NCBI GenBank assembly: GCA_035236585.1
Contig: CP141132.1
Coordinates: forward strand, 19,505,945 to 19,569,944
DNA from: Warburgia ugandensis
Taxonomy: Eukaryota > Streptophyta > Magnoliopsida > Canellales > Canellaceae
DNA length: 64,000 bases
Direction: 5' to 3'
The notes under the pieces are model-generated. The model worked only from the letters and a program-made list of their open reading frames with translations. It did no database searches and was not told where the DNA came from. Shown piece by piece: positions 51,636 through 64,000 of the stretch; within the stretch, counting starts at the first letter, position 1, and every line of letters starts with the position of its first letter. A program made the position numbers and the translations under genes.

Positions 51636-54600
51636 TGTAATATCCTAAATGTTTAAGTCCAAATTTAAGTACATTTTTGGCTTATTTTAAATTGGGTGAC
51701 AAGAATATTAAAATTTTCAATTTTTGGAGTTCTAGAAAATAAAATTTTATAGACATCAAATCAAGCGTTGAGGTATCCATATTTGAATTGTACTATAAAA
51801 GAAACCAATGAGTCCAGAAGAATAAGTTGTGATTTTACTATGGGCCCCACTAGCAAAAATCTAAATTTGGCAATTAAGAGATGGTGGAGATTCATCATGA
51901 ATGGCATAAATTTTAATTTTACTAAAGTCATGATGTCTGGAATCAAAAAAGACATCATGATTATGTAAATAAAAGAATTTTCTTTAAAATGAAAAGGGGG
52001 CCATTTTGATAACGGCACCCCCTCCCCACTTAAGTAAGTTGAAAACAGACTATTGGGTTTGCTCTCAAACCTGGTGAGAAAGAGAAGAAGAGGAAAAAGA
52101 AAGGAGAAGAAGAGGAAAAGGAAGAAGAGAAAAAGGAAGAGGAGGAAGAGGAAGAGGAAGAGAAAGGAGGAAAAGAAACCCAGCTCACCAGAGGAACACA
52201 TCACGTGCAAGGAATAGGGAAAACATGTTGCAGTTGTCAGAGTTGTAGGCCATCGCTGGAGACGATGATAGCTCAAATCAACGATTCGAGCCGATCACCT
52301 CACTCAACACGAAGAGCCCAATTAAAGTCCCTTCTTTATTGGGTGATCAGTGGGAAGTTAGATACTGAATTTTGGGAAAAATAGAATGCACAATAATTGT
52401 AACAATTCACTTTTGATTTTTGCAAAAATCCATCATCTCTGACAATGTTTGGGAGTGAGAAATCATGTTACACATAAGATCCATGAGACCTAGTTCATAA
52501 TTTGAAGTTTTGAGCTAGATTCATACCATTTCATTTTAGATCTAGGTTTTTATGATAATCCAACCATTGATTTCCTACTCAGTGATTAGAAATAGGTAAA
52601 CACTTACCTAATATAGCTTAGATTTGACTGAGATTGTCGATCAAGGCTTTAAACAGATGAACAATCCTAGTTGTCCAATCTGTTGTTGTGTAAACAATAT
52701 CTAATAATATCTGGTCAATGATCAGATGCTACCAACAAATTCCCCCTCCCATAGCAAATAGAAAACACAAAAATTTCAAAAAATCTAGAAGTGAACAGAT
52801 CAGAAGATCTAAGTCGTCGATCTATCACTATTCAATAATGACTCTGTGATATCTAATCAATGCTTAGATGCTACAGATGAATTCCTAAACCATGAATTAA
52901 CAATGATATAATAGAAACTATAAAATCTAGATAGAAATTGATTATCTAATCTTATTAATTTGATTGAACAGTGAAGAAACAAGGACCTATTTTCGGGATC
53001 AAATGCCAGCGTTATGTTCTCTAGACTTTAATTAATAAAGATACTCTAAAAAATTTATGATCAGAGTGCTAATCATAAAAAAAACTAACTATTCAGATCA
53101 AGGACAGATTGTAAAACCAAAAATTTAAGTTATCTGAAGCATCCATAATAATCCTCATATTAATCAAATTTAATGACATTATAATTCATAGAACATCAAA
53201 TATGTTTAAGGCCAAAATCTAGAAAATCTAATTGATTGAATGTGAACCATCAATCTGTTACTATGCACATTATCTAGTCAATGATCAAAACTCTAGTAAC
53301 TTGCCAAGTTATAATCATTGACCTTTAACCTTGACTAACAAGTCCAATCATTAAGAATACATGGATCATGAACAAAATCATTAGCTCAGAACCTTTGATT
53401 TTTTTATCATGGCCTTAAGTTTAGATCTGAACACTTTGAATATCATATCAGACTCTAAAATACTAGGTCAAACCACTATAAACTATTGGATTCAACTCCT
53501 TAGACCTACATCATCCACCATTAGAGTTACCTGATTTGTAATATAAATCTAAACCATTATATCACTGACTCGGTGAATGAATGGTAGATTTGAGATTGAT
53601 CTAATCATATCTCACCTATGTAGTCTAAAACTAGTAGAATGTAGATGGTTTATGATTAATCTAAACCATTGTATAGTAACCAATGGCTCATATATGAGTT
53701 TAAAACCCGATAAATATTGGATTGACAATTCATGGCTGGAAACGTAAATCAATAGCCTAAATGGCTAAGATCTTGCGATTTTCATTAGTTCTAAAATGCC
53801 ATGTTGATTTATTATGCTATTAAAAACTTGTTACATGAAAATGTGTTTGAAAATACATGGACTTCATGATTGTGTAATGGTAAGGAGTGTGAAATCCTTA
53901 GACTCCACCCTTGTGAGGATTACTTTTACATGGTTATATCATCTCAAGAAATTCGATTTGAATGATTTCACTAGTGCATGGATTTTTATGGTTTTATCAA
54001 TTATATCTACATGTGATTATGCCTAGTATTACTATGTTATGAGGGACATAATGGGGCCAGTGGATGTTGTGCTACGAAGGTTGATGACAAATCATCCCCC
54101 TTCCAAAACTATATATGTACATTAAATACTTGGCCAAAAAGGCTAAATCTAGGATACAATGACATCATGGGCAAGGTCATGGCCTGAGGCACTGTGTATC
54201 CATTGCTAACATGGTATATGAGTCTATCCGTCCTAATATCGACATAATGGTAGTGAAATTGATTGGGTTTTGTCCACAGCGCAGGTGTGTGGGACCTTGG
54301 GATTTCAGGTCTATAATGAGTACTCATGACCGATGAAAAACAACCAAATTTTGGGTTGTTCTACACTTGCAAGACCTCGAGGAGGTTCAAATGGTGTTAT
54401 GTATGTATGTATGTATGTATGTATGTATGTATGTATGTATGTATGTATGTATGTATGTATGTATGTATGTATGTATGTATGTATGTATTGAGAAACATTG
54501 ATTGTATTTAAGCATTTCAGGATTTAAATGCTTTTCGTCTATTATTTTGATGATGATTCTTTATTTAGCTTGGATGAGTATACTTTTGAGATGTTGCATG

Positions 54601-54906
54601 ACATTAGTTGTGGTGACTATTCATATTTTGCAAAAGACATTGCAAAGGTTATTATTGTCTTTGAAATAACATGCATGGATATTAAAATTAATAAACTAAA
54701 ATGGTTTGGCATGACATTGATTTAGGGCTCATTTCTGCAAAAATTCTAATTTTTTTAAAAAGAAAAAAATGACACTCAGGATTTTTAAAAGTCTTCTCAT
54801 GGAAAAATATTTTTCGCTATTTGTTTTCTAAAGAGTTTTTCAAACTCAGGGCCCCACATTTGTAAAAGATTTTGTAAAAAGTATTTTAAAAACCCAAGGT
54901 GTCACA
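51636..54906 (+). mobile_element. Long solo LTR (copy D), 3.3 kb
   Basis: It starts TGTAATATCC and ends CCAAGGTGTCACA. The flanks TCTAA and ACTAA are a 5-bp target duplication with one mismatch. The first 400 bp match copy C, including ACGGCACCCCCTCCC near 52010. An A/G-rich segment at 52070-52180 reads as Phe/Leu runs on the other strand and is not a gene. No internal retrotransposon domain. Confidence 0.75.
54398..54488. repeat. (ATGT)n microsatellite, 91 bp
   Basis: About 22 uninterrupted ATGT units near the 3' end of solo LTR D, at roughly the distance from the end where the other copies carry the hairpin. Confidence 0.97.
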
Positions 54907-56440
54907 ACTAAACCCTTCAACTATAGAGAATCTTGAACCTAATACATAGAGACTCCGCTTTGAAAGAGCATCCAATATTGCTGGGGACAAAGTAGGATCA
55001 TTATTCATCCCTCCCTAAAGGGATTAACATCCAATCAATAGAAAACTACTATACTTTTGCACTAATACAAGACTAAGTATGAGGTAGCATTGTAGGGCTA
55101 GAATCAACAATAGCACTAAATGTAAAGATCATTATAGTGTATGGAGACTCAGCCTTAATTCTCAACCAAGCAATAGGATCGTAATAGACTAGAGAAGAGA
55201 AGCTCATCTCATATAGAGATCATGTGCAACAATTATGTAAAAAATTTTGAAAAAATCTCATTTCATCATCTCCTTAAGATTCTTAATCAATGTGTAAAGT
55301 GGATTGAGGAGCCAGCCTTTCTCCATTGCATTAAGGTTGATCACATTTCTTTCATAGGAAAAAATCTCAATTATATCCAAAAAAGGAGATGATAGACCAT
55401 GGTTCGATGATGTCTTCTAGTATATCACTAGGGGCTTTTATCCCCAAGGATCAACCAAAAAAGTTGCAAGTCATTATATGTAGAGAGAGTCTTTACAAAA
55501 GATCATATGATAGGATCTATCTTTGATGTGTTATGGCAGATGAAGTGGAGAAAATCCTTGAAGAGATCCACCAGGAGAGTGTGGTCCACACATGAATGGC
55601 ATTGCATTAGCAAAGAAGATCCTATGACAATGATATTATTGGCAATCTTTACAAAGTGATAGTTGCAATTATGTGAAAAAGTGTCACCAATGTCAAACTC
55701 ATGTCAATTTAATTCACACACTTTCAACTAAGTTACACCAATTGAATTCACCTTAACCATTCTCTACATGGGTTATAGACATATTTGGCAAAGTATCACC
55801 TAAGTAATCTTTAGGACTCCAATATATCTTGTAGCTATAGATTATTTCACAAAATGGGGTGAAGCCGCATCATGTGTCACCATCTCATCCAAGGTTGTGG
55901 TCAAATTTATCAAATTCAAAACCATTTCGAGGTATGGATTCCCCCATGAAACCAACTCAGATAATGGAGGACATTTTTAGAAAGGAGTTAAGAAGTTGTG
56001 TGACAAGTTCCATGTCAAGAGATATCTTTACTCCCTTATAGGCCAAAAAGCAATGGTGTAATTGAAGTAGCAAATAAGAACCTCAAAGTCATACTTAGCA
56101 AGATGATTAAAAAGAACAAGGACTTGTCTTACAAGCTCTTTGATGCACTATGAGGATGTAGGACCACTTAGAGGACTTCTACTAATGCAATGCCATACAA
56201 TCTAGTCTATGTATTGGAAGCCATCTTACAAGTAGAAGTTGAAATTCCATTATTAAGGTGGTGTTAGAAAACAATCTTCTAGAAGAAGACTGGACCAAGA
56301 CCCTCTATAATCAATTGCAATCACTTAGTGAAGCAAGCTTGAGAGCATCTAATACTCCCAGGAATGTCAAAAAAATCAACCTAGAAAGTTTTTGGTGGGA
56401 TTTCTAATCCTCAAGGAATAGAGATCCCCATCATCAAATC
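54907..56440 (+). pseudogene. Tat-like RNase H and integrase remnant
   Basis: RNase H: GDSALILNQAIGS and REEKLISYRDHVQQL near 55142-55235. Integrase: a CHQCQTH-like zinc-binding segment near 55685, VIDIFGK (first aspartate GAC 55778-55780), LVAIDYFTKWGEAAS (55829-55875), ISRYGFPHETNSDNGGHF (second aspartate GAT 55960-55962) and VIEVANKNLK (glutamate GAA 56064-56066). All three catalytic residues of the D,D,E triad are still encoded, but stops and small indels interrupt the frame (the D-to-E distance is not a whole number of codons). Integrase would join element DNA to the host. The end near 56400 has a weak SFWWDF-like motif. Confidence 0.7.
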
Positions 56441-56879
56441 CTAGGGATAAATTCCTACCAAAATACAAAGGGACCAAATGTCATCAAGGAAACCTACTAT
56501 GGGAGCACAGTCAAGCTTTAAGACATAGATGACACGTACAACAAAGGAGGCATCAATATGGATCAGCTCAAATGACATAATGCTTAGACCTTTTGAAAAC
56601 CCTACTTGTTTACATATGTACCCTAGGGGCATTAGTTTTGAAGAGCTATGTTGGTCCTGATCTCGTAATGATAAAGAGGTACATAGGCAACTTGTCTTAC
56701 ACAAGTGCAGTCCTAAATATCAATAAAATATCATTTTACTTACAACCTATCTCACATTCTCATTAGAAAAAGAAAGAAAGAAAGAAAAGAATAATGATGA
56801 ATTTAGCATAAATAGATCAAGGAAAATTGAGAAAGTGTCAATCATTCAAAGCATGAAAGGTCCTAGATAAAGTGCAAGT

Positions 56880-59800
56880 TTAATTGTTAGAAGTCAAGGG
56901 TCTAAATTACATGCCAAATTAAATGTAAAAGTTTGAAGTCTTATATTCTTACTTAATGTGATTGAAGTATCAATAACATCACCACACTTGGAGGAGTTGT
57001 TATCATTATCACTTCCTATGGGTCCATCAAATCTTCCCTCATAGATCCCGCATCCTAACCCTAGAAAGTCATACTTTCCCCAAGGCCTCACATTAATCAT
57101 TCTCCAAGCATTCTTAATTGCCTTAAAAAATCATACTATCATGTTCCTTCAAAGAATGGAAGTTTTCCAAGTCTAGAATACCTCCTTGATCATACCCAAA
57201 CTATCTCATAAAGTGTGATGGATAATAGAAAGAAGTGCAATCATCTTTGACCAACAGCATGAAATTGGTACTTCCACAACTATAAAGGAACTCCTCTACA
57301 TTGTAAGAAGGCCTCTGCCACCTAATCTTTGAAGCATTCATATCTTTCAACAAGTCCACCCAACCACGTTTAGTACATTTATGTCCAAATCTCTGAGTAC
57401 CTAACCACATATCTACAGGTGACTGTCTTGTGGATATGAAAGTAGGAGATAGAAACTTTCTCCAAAAGCTAAATCTATAATGAGAGAAGACGAGCATAAG
57501 AAATAAGATAATATGGAAGAAAGGCTAGATAACTGAGCAAGACTCACACGAACAACTCCAAGGGCATATACATGAGAGTCTTGGTAAGAAAGAAAGGAAT
57601 GGGCTCCATATGGTGATTCATAGATTGATTAGCAACTTGTACTAGCCTAGAAGGGAGTATGGGGTTTTCCAGGTGAAAATAAGAAAATGAAAACATGCAA
57701 AGAATGCAAGTGTCAATGGTTTGTTCATTGTTTCCCCCTATGGTTTCATCTACAAAAGTCTCTAAATGAAAGATTGATGGCACTAAACCTACCCTATCTA
57801 CCATCCTCCAAGGGCATATACATGAGAAATTCTATTACATCCAAACGAAGAAGCCTACAGAACAAGTGAAAGTTGGTCTCACTTGTTGGAAATCCTAAGA
57901 AACCCACAACATGAAGATAAACTTTTATCAAGTTCCTAAAATCCCCAACAGTTGGATAGATCTCCCAATCCACAAACCAAAATATATGATCTTCATGATC
58001 CTAAAAGCCTATGCATGCCCTCATTCAAGCCAAAATCAATCCATGGGAGAGAGCATAGAATTAACCATTCATTCAACAATGAGTATTAATCAATTCTTGC
58101 TCTCTCTCTCACCAATCCCAACTATCCATGTAATCAAATTGTCTCTTATTTTATTTGCAGCTAAAACAAGGAAAAAAGAATGAAATTCAAGAATCCATCA
58201 AAGCATTGCATAGATTTTCAAAAAGTACGAATAAATTCAAAGGAAAATAAAGTATTTTTTTCAAGAAAATTACCTTCCATGATAATTTTCTCAAAGTTTC
58301 TCTCTTCTTTTCCTTATTCAAGACTCAAAAATTGGTTTAGGAGAAACCCTCTTCAAAATTGAGTGATGGAAACCATAAAAAATCAAAAGATCTCACTTTT
58401 TAAGTCCTACCCAGCTAATCTATTTGATCACATCGTCCAAGCTATGTCAGTGTAAAGTCAAGGACCACTGAACTATATGATCTTAAACTCAGGTGGCCTG
58501 TACTAAAAAGTACTTCACACCTCACCTTACTCCATTCTAACTCAAGCTTTAAGATATTTTTTGGATATTTGGAGCCTATTTTGAGGTGTCAACTCCTAAT
58601 GCATATTGAGATATGTCCTATTTGCAATTTTTCAAATAAACATAAAAATTTCCATGCATCTTTTTCAAAGTCCCAAGTGTATCGCATACTTCACCAAAAA
58701 TGATGAAAAGAAGGAAAATATGTCACATAAAAAATAAAAAAAGAATCATTCATTCATCCAGATGTAAATAAGTAAATTCAAGTTTTTCAAAATAATGAAT
58801 AAAATAAAAAATGGTTTTTCCCCTCAAATCACTCTTTGTGGGAACTTTGAACCAACTCGAACTCTTAGGTGTCTCACGTACACGATCCCACCTTGGGGAT
58901 GGGTCCCTTCCTTTGTGTAGCACATCCTCCATGACCTCCACGTCGTCCATGGTAGACCTCGCTAATGATTGAGGCTGAGGCTACATGGAAGCGAGTTGAT
59001 CACCAGCCGAGCCATCATCACCAACTCTAGCCATCCTAAGTGTTCTCTTCATCACCCCCTCCTAGATATGGATCTCAGGAATCATGAGAAGAACACTAAG
59101 CATGGGAATCTACAACTTCAAGAAATTTGAATATTAGCTTTTTACAAGAAAGAGAGAACAAGAAAATGAGATGTGAGATAAACCTAAGTCCTAAGCTCTA
59201 TGCCAAGACACTTGCAAGCCACGTTCAACAAAGCTAGTGTCTCCACATCCTCTTGTGAAAACTATAAAGATTGAAAATTTAAAGGGTCGGGATTCACTCA
59301 AGATAGAAAACTAAAAATTAAAAGAGCTATAAAAACTCACCAATTGTTGGCCCATAGGTGGGTACTACAAAGTGATCTTCAAGGTGAGGTTCGAGGAGCG
59401 CGATCTCCTAATAACCATCAGGACTAAGTTGCTACACAATGAAGATCAGAAGCTGCATCAGTGGAATCCTTCATGAGATTAAAGGTTAGGAAACTAGGTC
59501 AACTATTAGACAATCATTAAGAGATTAAAAACCACCCCTCTCCGATGAGCTGGCCCATGATTTCAGTCCAACAAAACTCCCCAAGATCCTAATCCTCAAA
59601 AAGCATTAGCCAATCAAATTTCCAGAATCCCTGGATGCTAGCCAAAGGAGAGGCATCCAAGAATGCTAGACTCACCACAAAGTGAGGAGACAAGGTACTT
59701 GATCCTTAATGATGAAGGAGACATGAATATGCTTGTAGATCCTCTCATGTAGATATGCAATGATCTTCAATTTGAAGACCATAGTAAACTACACTAGATT

Positions 59801-60220
59801 AGCATCTCCCCCTGAGCATTCAGGTACTGGGGACAATCTAACAAGCCACCTACACAAGAATAGGAAACTTGTGAGAACCTAAGCCAAAAGAAGAAAGCAA
59901 ACACAAGTCTAGAGCAAGATCCCTTACCTCATCCATGGATAGGTCATCAAGATCATCCTTCAACCTCCAATATCCCCTGAAAGCCCCAAAGATACAATAT
60001 AAGTAGAGAGATAGAAAGGATCAATGGATCTGTCATTTCCTCCACTTTAATTGGAACTTGGGGAAGTGAAGGAAAAACCAGCTCTAAAAAACATCAATGA
60101 GTCATGAAAATCAAGTACTAAGAAATAAAAAAATAAAAAAAGTTCTTATAAACTCACCTCCAGCAGAAACTGCATGACAGTATGTGAAAGCTCTCGCAGA
60201 AAGGACTAGTAGGTGCCATA
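56880..60220 (-). pseudogene. Antisense spliced ORF in the Tat 3' region, plant-mobile-domain-like
   Basis: On the minus strand, exon-like pieces with GTGAGT or GTAAGG donors can be read: before 60160 (AFTYCHAVSAGG), 59925-59980 (GYWRLKDDLDDLSMDE), 59690-59830 (KLKIIAYLHERIYKHIHVSF), 59350-59480 (LLEPHLEDHFVVPTYGP) and 59190-59265 (FSQEDVETLALLNVACKCLG). At 57497-57130 a block reads SCGSTNFMLLVKDDCTSFYY, then HFMR, a stop and FGYDQGG, which resembles the end of the plant mobile domain (YYP.RV.RQFG.DQ). NVRPWGKYDF follows near 57090. Tat and Ogre elements are known to carry antisense ORFs between integrase and the 3' LTR. The family call rests on short motifs and stops are present. Confidence 0.45.
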
Positions 60221-60239
60221 TGTCACCCCCCAAAATGTG

Positions 60240-60241
<2 letters not shown>

Positions 60242-60270
<29 letters not shown>
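60242..60270. repeat. (TG)n microsatellite, 29 bp
   Basis: Short TG run at the edge of copy F. Confidence 0.95.
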
Positions 60271-60687
60271 ACAAAATACTTATCTCTTATAACTTTAAAC
60301 ATCCATAAACTGAGAATGTAAGGTCTACATTAAAATAGTATTACAAAAACTTGTAATATAATTGTTTTTAATACATATCAAATACCTGACAAGATTAAAA
60401 TAAATAAAAATATTTCAAGCGCCTTTGTGTTTCAGCAACTTTTTGTCCAATTTCTTAGTCTTCTTTTATTGTGAAGTTGTTTCCACATTTGTGATTTTTA
60501 ACAATATCTTGGCGAGCTGTTTATCTGTTAACACTAATCACTATTTGATATACTCATCCAATTTGCAAGTACAAATATGTCCATCATGATTCACTATTTT
60601 CAACAATTGAAAATGTATATGATGCTAACAATAACAAAAATAAACATGTAGTAGTCATTCAAATAAAGCTATTATTTCAAAATTGAA

Positions 60688-60864
60688 GGGGAACCTTGGC
60701 GCAACGGTAAAAGCTGTCATCATGTGACCTTGAGGTCACAGGTTCAAGGCGTGGAATTAGCCTCTTTCAAAAATGCAAGGTAAGGCTGCCTACTTTACGC
60801 CATTGTGGCTCTCCCCTTCGCCAAACCCTTCATAGGAGGGAGCTTCGTGCACCGGGGCTGCCCC
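60688..60864 (+). mobile_element. Au-type SINE, full length
   Basis: The 177-bp unit begins GGGGAACCTTGGCGCAACGG, with a tRNA-like A box (GGCGCAACGG, 60699-60708) and B box (GGTTCAAGGC, 60741-60750), then the family's body (GGTAAGGCTGC, ATTGTGGCTC, GGAGGGAGCTTCGTGCACCG, GGGCTGCCCCT). It is flanked by a 17-bp target duplication, ATTATTTCAAAATT plus GAA or CAA (60671-60687 and 60865-60881), with one mismatch. Such SINEs are transcribed by RNA polymerase III and moved by LINE enzymes. The near-perfect duplication points to a fairly young insertion. Confidence 0.93.
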
Positions 60865-62270
60865 TATTATTTCAAAATTCAATAATCATGAAAGATAAAA
60901 TTCATGAACGTATATGATATACAAACAATTCTCAAATATCTCATTCAAAATTAGTATGTATTGGTAAGTTTTGTTTCAAAGCAAAACCCAATTCATGTAT
61001 TCAAACATTATCAACTTATAATAGAACTCATTGACATATGATTCAACAAGTCCACCATCTCATTAATGAAATCAGGTTTATGTTACAATCTGCTGAGGTC
61101 TAAACATATACTCCCTAATAGCTAGTTAGTAGAATCAGTGTTCCAATGTGATCAACACCTCATATTATATATGAGCTAGAAGTCCTCCATTACCTTATTA
61201 GAGTAAGTTCTAATCAAGGCCTCAATGAAGTACATCTTAGATAATCATTCACTGTGACATTCGAGGATCAGACGAAGTACATATCTATAATCTCTACTAC
61301 CATCTCAAGTGAAACCAATACTTCCCTAATAATGTCTTACTAGGTACTTTTAGTGGGAACTATATAAATTGTATGGACCGTTTGTCTGACCAAATTCAAA
61401 CAAAATTTGACCCATGTATAAAATTTTTGAAATGCACTTTCTATCAATCTATATTGTTCAATAGAATACCTTTCTTTCGAATATGTCAAATTCTATTCCC
61501 GATATACATTGTGTTAAACAATTTACTCTCTTTTTCTAGAAAAGCTTATTTCTAAAAAATCCATTAATGAAATGATAATAGAATTACATAGTTAAATTTT
61601 TATAAACGTATTTTTTTATACTCTTTCAAAAACTTTCTAATTGAATGTTTCTATTTAAAATATATTAAATTTCAATTTTTCAATCAAACCCTATATTTTG
61701 AAAAAAATTTCCATCGAAAATCCATGCTTATCTTGCTTTTTCAATTAAACCCTAAACTTTGCAAACTTTTCTCATTCAAGCTAGAACGTTAGCAAATTGT
61801 AGACCAGTTTCAAATGCATGGATCTTTATCAAATATAAGTAAACACACATTTTAAAAAATACTTTTTCTAACATGTATTAGTAGCCATAGGATTATAAAA
61901 CGTAAGTTTATAAAACATAACTTATAGAATCAAAACATAATCAAATATAAACCTTTACATGTTTGAAAATTTGTGTAGATCTCAGAATCTAAATACTCAC
62001 ATATATCAAAACATGGCTTAAGATCATGTACTAAAGAGATATAAACATGGATTAATAATTCTAGATTTCAAACATGGTTATTTTACATAACCCAATACTA
62101 AAAAAAAGACATGATTTAAAGCTACATTGAAGATGTACTTCTAACAATTAAAATTCTAAACTTTAATCAATTAATAAGAAATCCAACTTTGTAAAATGAA
62201 CCATGAATAGTTAACATTTAGATTTGATACGTGTAATTGGATATTATACATACTTGCAGTTACAATTCCT

Positions 62271-62292
62271 AGAGAGAGAGAGAGAGAGAGAG
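62271..62292. repeat. (AG)n microsatellite, 22 bp
   Basis: Eleven AG units just upstream of the TATA of copy F on the plus strand, that is in its presumed leader on the minus strand. Confidence 0.95.
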
Positions 62293-62325
62293 GGGAGGAT
62301 GGGATAGGAATATGGTCTAGCTTAG

Positions 62326-62340
62326 GGTATATTTATAGGT
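62326..62340 (-). promoter_or_regulatory. TATA box of copy F
   Basis: The minus strand reads ACCTATAAATATACCC, like copies A and B. Confidence 0.45.
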
Positions 62341-63189
62341 AAAACTTGTTCATAAGTTTTTTACTGTCTTTAATTAGACTCAACAGTTTAGATCTATGAT
62401 TCTAGATCTAGTTTTAATTGCATGATGTTTTATATCTAGCCATTCTTTCAGATCTATCTTGAAACTTTTGGATTGTTATAGATCTATCTTGAATAACCTT
62501 TTGAATATTTGAGATTTGTAATCAATCAAGTGGAATGTTTGGATCTAACATTTTATGAATTTTAAATATTGTATATTTAATCCTTATTATTTGGTTGAAA
62601 ATGTGTAGATCTAGATTTAATTTTTTAATCTAGATTAAATCAGATCACATGTTTTATATTTGAAATTTAATCATCACTTCAATGTGGTCAAAAGCATATG
62701 GATCCGGTCTTAATTTGATCTAAGATCTTACTTGAATTATTTTAGACATTCACATTTAAAATTAATATCTGATTCCAATGCTTATAATTTTTCAAGTTTG
62801 AATAATGTTTAAACATGTTTTTACATTTAAATGGTAATTAGCTTAAAATGTGTTTCTCTTATTGATTAAAGTGTAAATTCTCATTTAAGTTCATTATATC
62901 TATCAACTATAAACTAGGTTTAAATAAACTTAGTTTATTAACTACTTCTTTCTAATGAACTTATCTCTTAACTGTTAACTCTTTTGAACTAATTAACTGA
63001 TTAGTTAACGGACTAATAAACTAACTAAGTAACTAATTTAACTCCAGCAAGATACATATTTATTCAAAAAAACTTGAAACTCATTCTATTATATTTTAGG
63101 GATTTCTATCAAATGTATATGATTGTAAATTAACTAATTTACCATTATATTTCCATGTGTTTTATTTTATAAAAATTTGGGGTATGACA

Positions 63190-63660
63190 CGGTTTCCTCC
63201 ATCCATTGCAAGAAAGGTCTCGAGACCCTCTCATAAGCTCATGCTGCAATTGGCACCTCATCCCTTAATCACTCGTAAAGAGCGAATCTGTTGGAACAAG
63301 CAAATAGGTCCTCATTTGATACTGCACCACATATGCACCTATGGCCTTATCTGCCACGTCTTGAACAAAATCCAACCAGGCATGCTACTTCAAACAAGCT
63401 CATGGTATACCACAACGGTGCCCACAAATTCCAAAGAACAGTGAAACACATCATGAATACTAATTAGGGAAGGCATCCTGGAACAACTCTCCAAAACACC
63501 ATCCTCGACATGCACTAAACTACTGGTATGGGTCCCCACTAAATCTAAGCCCACTCCAATGAGCAAAATCAGATGGAGGGAACCCCAACTTGAAACCAGA
63601 CAAATGACACATCCCAATCTTTGGCAAGTATAGCTCAATCAACACATACCCCATCACTTT
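63190..63660 (-). pseudogene. Antisense ORF of the Tat element, upstream part
   Basis: On the minus strand one frame reads LYLPKIGMCHLSGFKLGF and PPSDFAHWSGLRFSGDPY, and further down a frame reads IGAYVVQYQMRTYLLVPTDS with few stops. The text appears to continue at 60220 beyond copy F. It resembles long antisense or 'plant transposon protein' ORFs of Tat-like elements. I cannot name a domain with certainty. Confidence 0.35.
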
Positions 63661-64000
63661 GAACACCTATCATTCTAGAATGTAGAAGAAATTTTGAAAT
63701 ATCAAGGCATCCAAGATAGACTAGTTCTCAAGTGTATGAATATTGTAGAGAGCACTAGCTCTATAGGAAGATGATCTATTGTGGGTTATTGTTAAAACAG
63801 TATGAACTCTCTCTTTTTTAAATAAAATAATTTTGAAATTTTAGAATTATGAAGTTTTCATGGTTTCTAAAATGCACATAGGGTTTTAAACATGAAAATA
63901 AATATCCTAAGCATGGAAGTACATCCCTAAAGTATGATTTCTAGGGCATCACAACATGATTTCTAGAAGAACAAAAAGAAAAGAAGGAAAAGCCACTCGC
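63661..64000. other. Unassigned AT-rich end of the window
   Basis: No gene seen. CTAGGGCATCACA at 63941-63953, read on the minus strand as TGTGATGCCCTAGAAATC, looks like one more start of the long-LTR family, but no partner end is visible. Confidence 0.3.

Larger units (their letters stand above)
60221..63189 (-). mobile_element. LTR of the long-LTR family or a close relative (copy F), 3 kb
   Basis: On the minus strand it starts TGTCATACCCC at 63189 and ends GGGGGGTGACA at 60221, ends of the same design as the other copies. A TATA, CTATAAATATACCC, lies about 850 bp in. It separates two parts of the antisense ORF. The flanks (CCATA and CGGTT) do not match, so the edges or the call may be off. 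Contents: (TG)n at 60242-60270, a SINE at 60688-60864, (AG)n at 62271-62292, the rest AT-rich without a gene. Confidence 0.5.

Noticed and set aside
51761-52276. 171-codon minus-strand frame with a Phe/Leu-rich, membrane-like middle
   Set aside because: The hydrophobic run is the complement of a GAAGA-rich tract in solo LTR D. The other long-LTR copies do not keep the frame.
56441-56704. 87-codon minus-strand frame
   Set aside because: It overlaps the sense 3' end of Tat integrase and has no similarity I recognise to the antisense ORF blocks.
60688-60760. tRNA gene
   Set aside because: The A and B boxes are those of a SINE head. No cloverleaf with acceptor stem closes, and the body and flanking duplication are SINE-like.

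Overview
The window looks like nuclear heterochromatin of a flowering plant. It is AT-rich and CpG-poor. It holds plant CACTA transposons, Athila-like and Tat-like Ty3/gypsy retrotransposons, very long solo LTRs, an Au-type SINE with both target-site duplications, long dinucleotide arrays and a piece of plastid 23S rRNA. I found no intact host gene. Almost every open stretch is a decayed transposon fragment or a chance frame through simple repeats. The species cannot be fixed from the sequence.

Layout. (1) 1-14240: the right-hand part of a CACTA element that ends in TAGTG at 14240. It has subterminal repeats, a spliced TNP1-type gene remnant (5135-6960) and a ULP1-like cysteine protease remnant (7195-8250). 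Two long solo LTRs of one family are inserted in it (about 454-4424, plus; 9245-13728, minus). (2) 14241-33245: an Athila-like array on the plus strand, read as LTR fragment, gag, protease, 3' region, shared LTR, tRNA-Asp primer-binding site, second gag. It is interrupted by a minus-strand solo LTR (15331-18514) and by a 5.1-kb solo LTR (26507-31620). (3) 33246-35064: the 5' end of a second CACTA element on the minus strand. Its TNP2 gene is split by about 305 bp of plastid 23S rRNA (33521-33825). (4) 35065-64000: a Tat-like Ty3/gypsy element on the plus strand, cut into pieces: gag and protease (35070-38143), RT (50120-51635), RNase H and integrase (54907-56400), then an antisense, apparently spliced ORF (60220 down to 56880, with an upstream part at 63660-63190). 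The breaks are a 12-kb minus-strand Athila-like element (38144-50119), a solo LTR (51636-54906) and another minus-strand LTR (60221-63189) that itself carries the SINE.

History. The oldest layers are the Athila array and the Tat element. The CACTA elements, the second Athila and the solo LTRs came later, with the SINEs and microsatellites last. Several joins can be checked inside the window: the coding text continues across the insertion, near-matching 5-bp target duplications flank it, or a paralogous copy shows the uninterrupted site. Boundaries given as round numbers are estimates.
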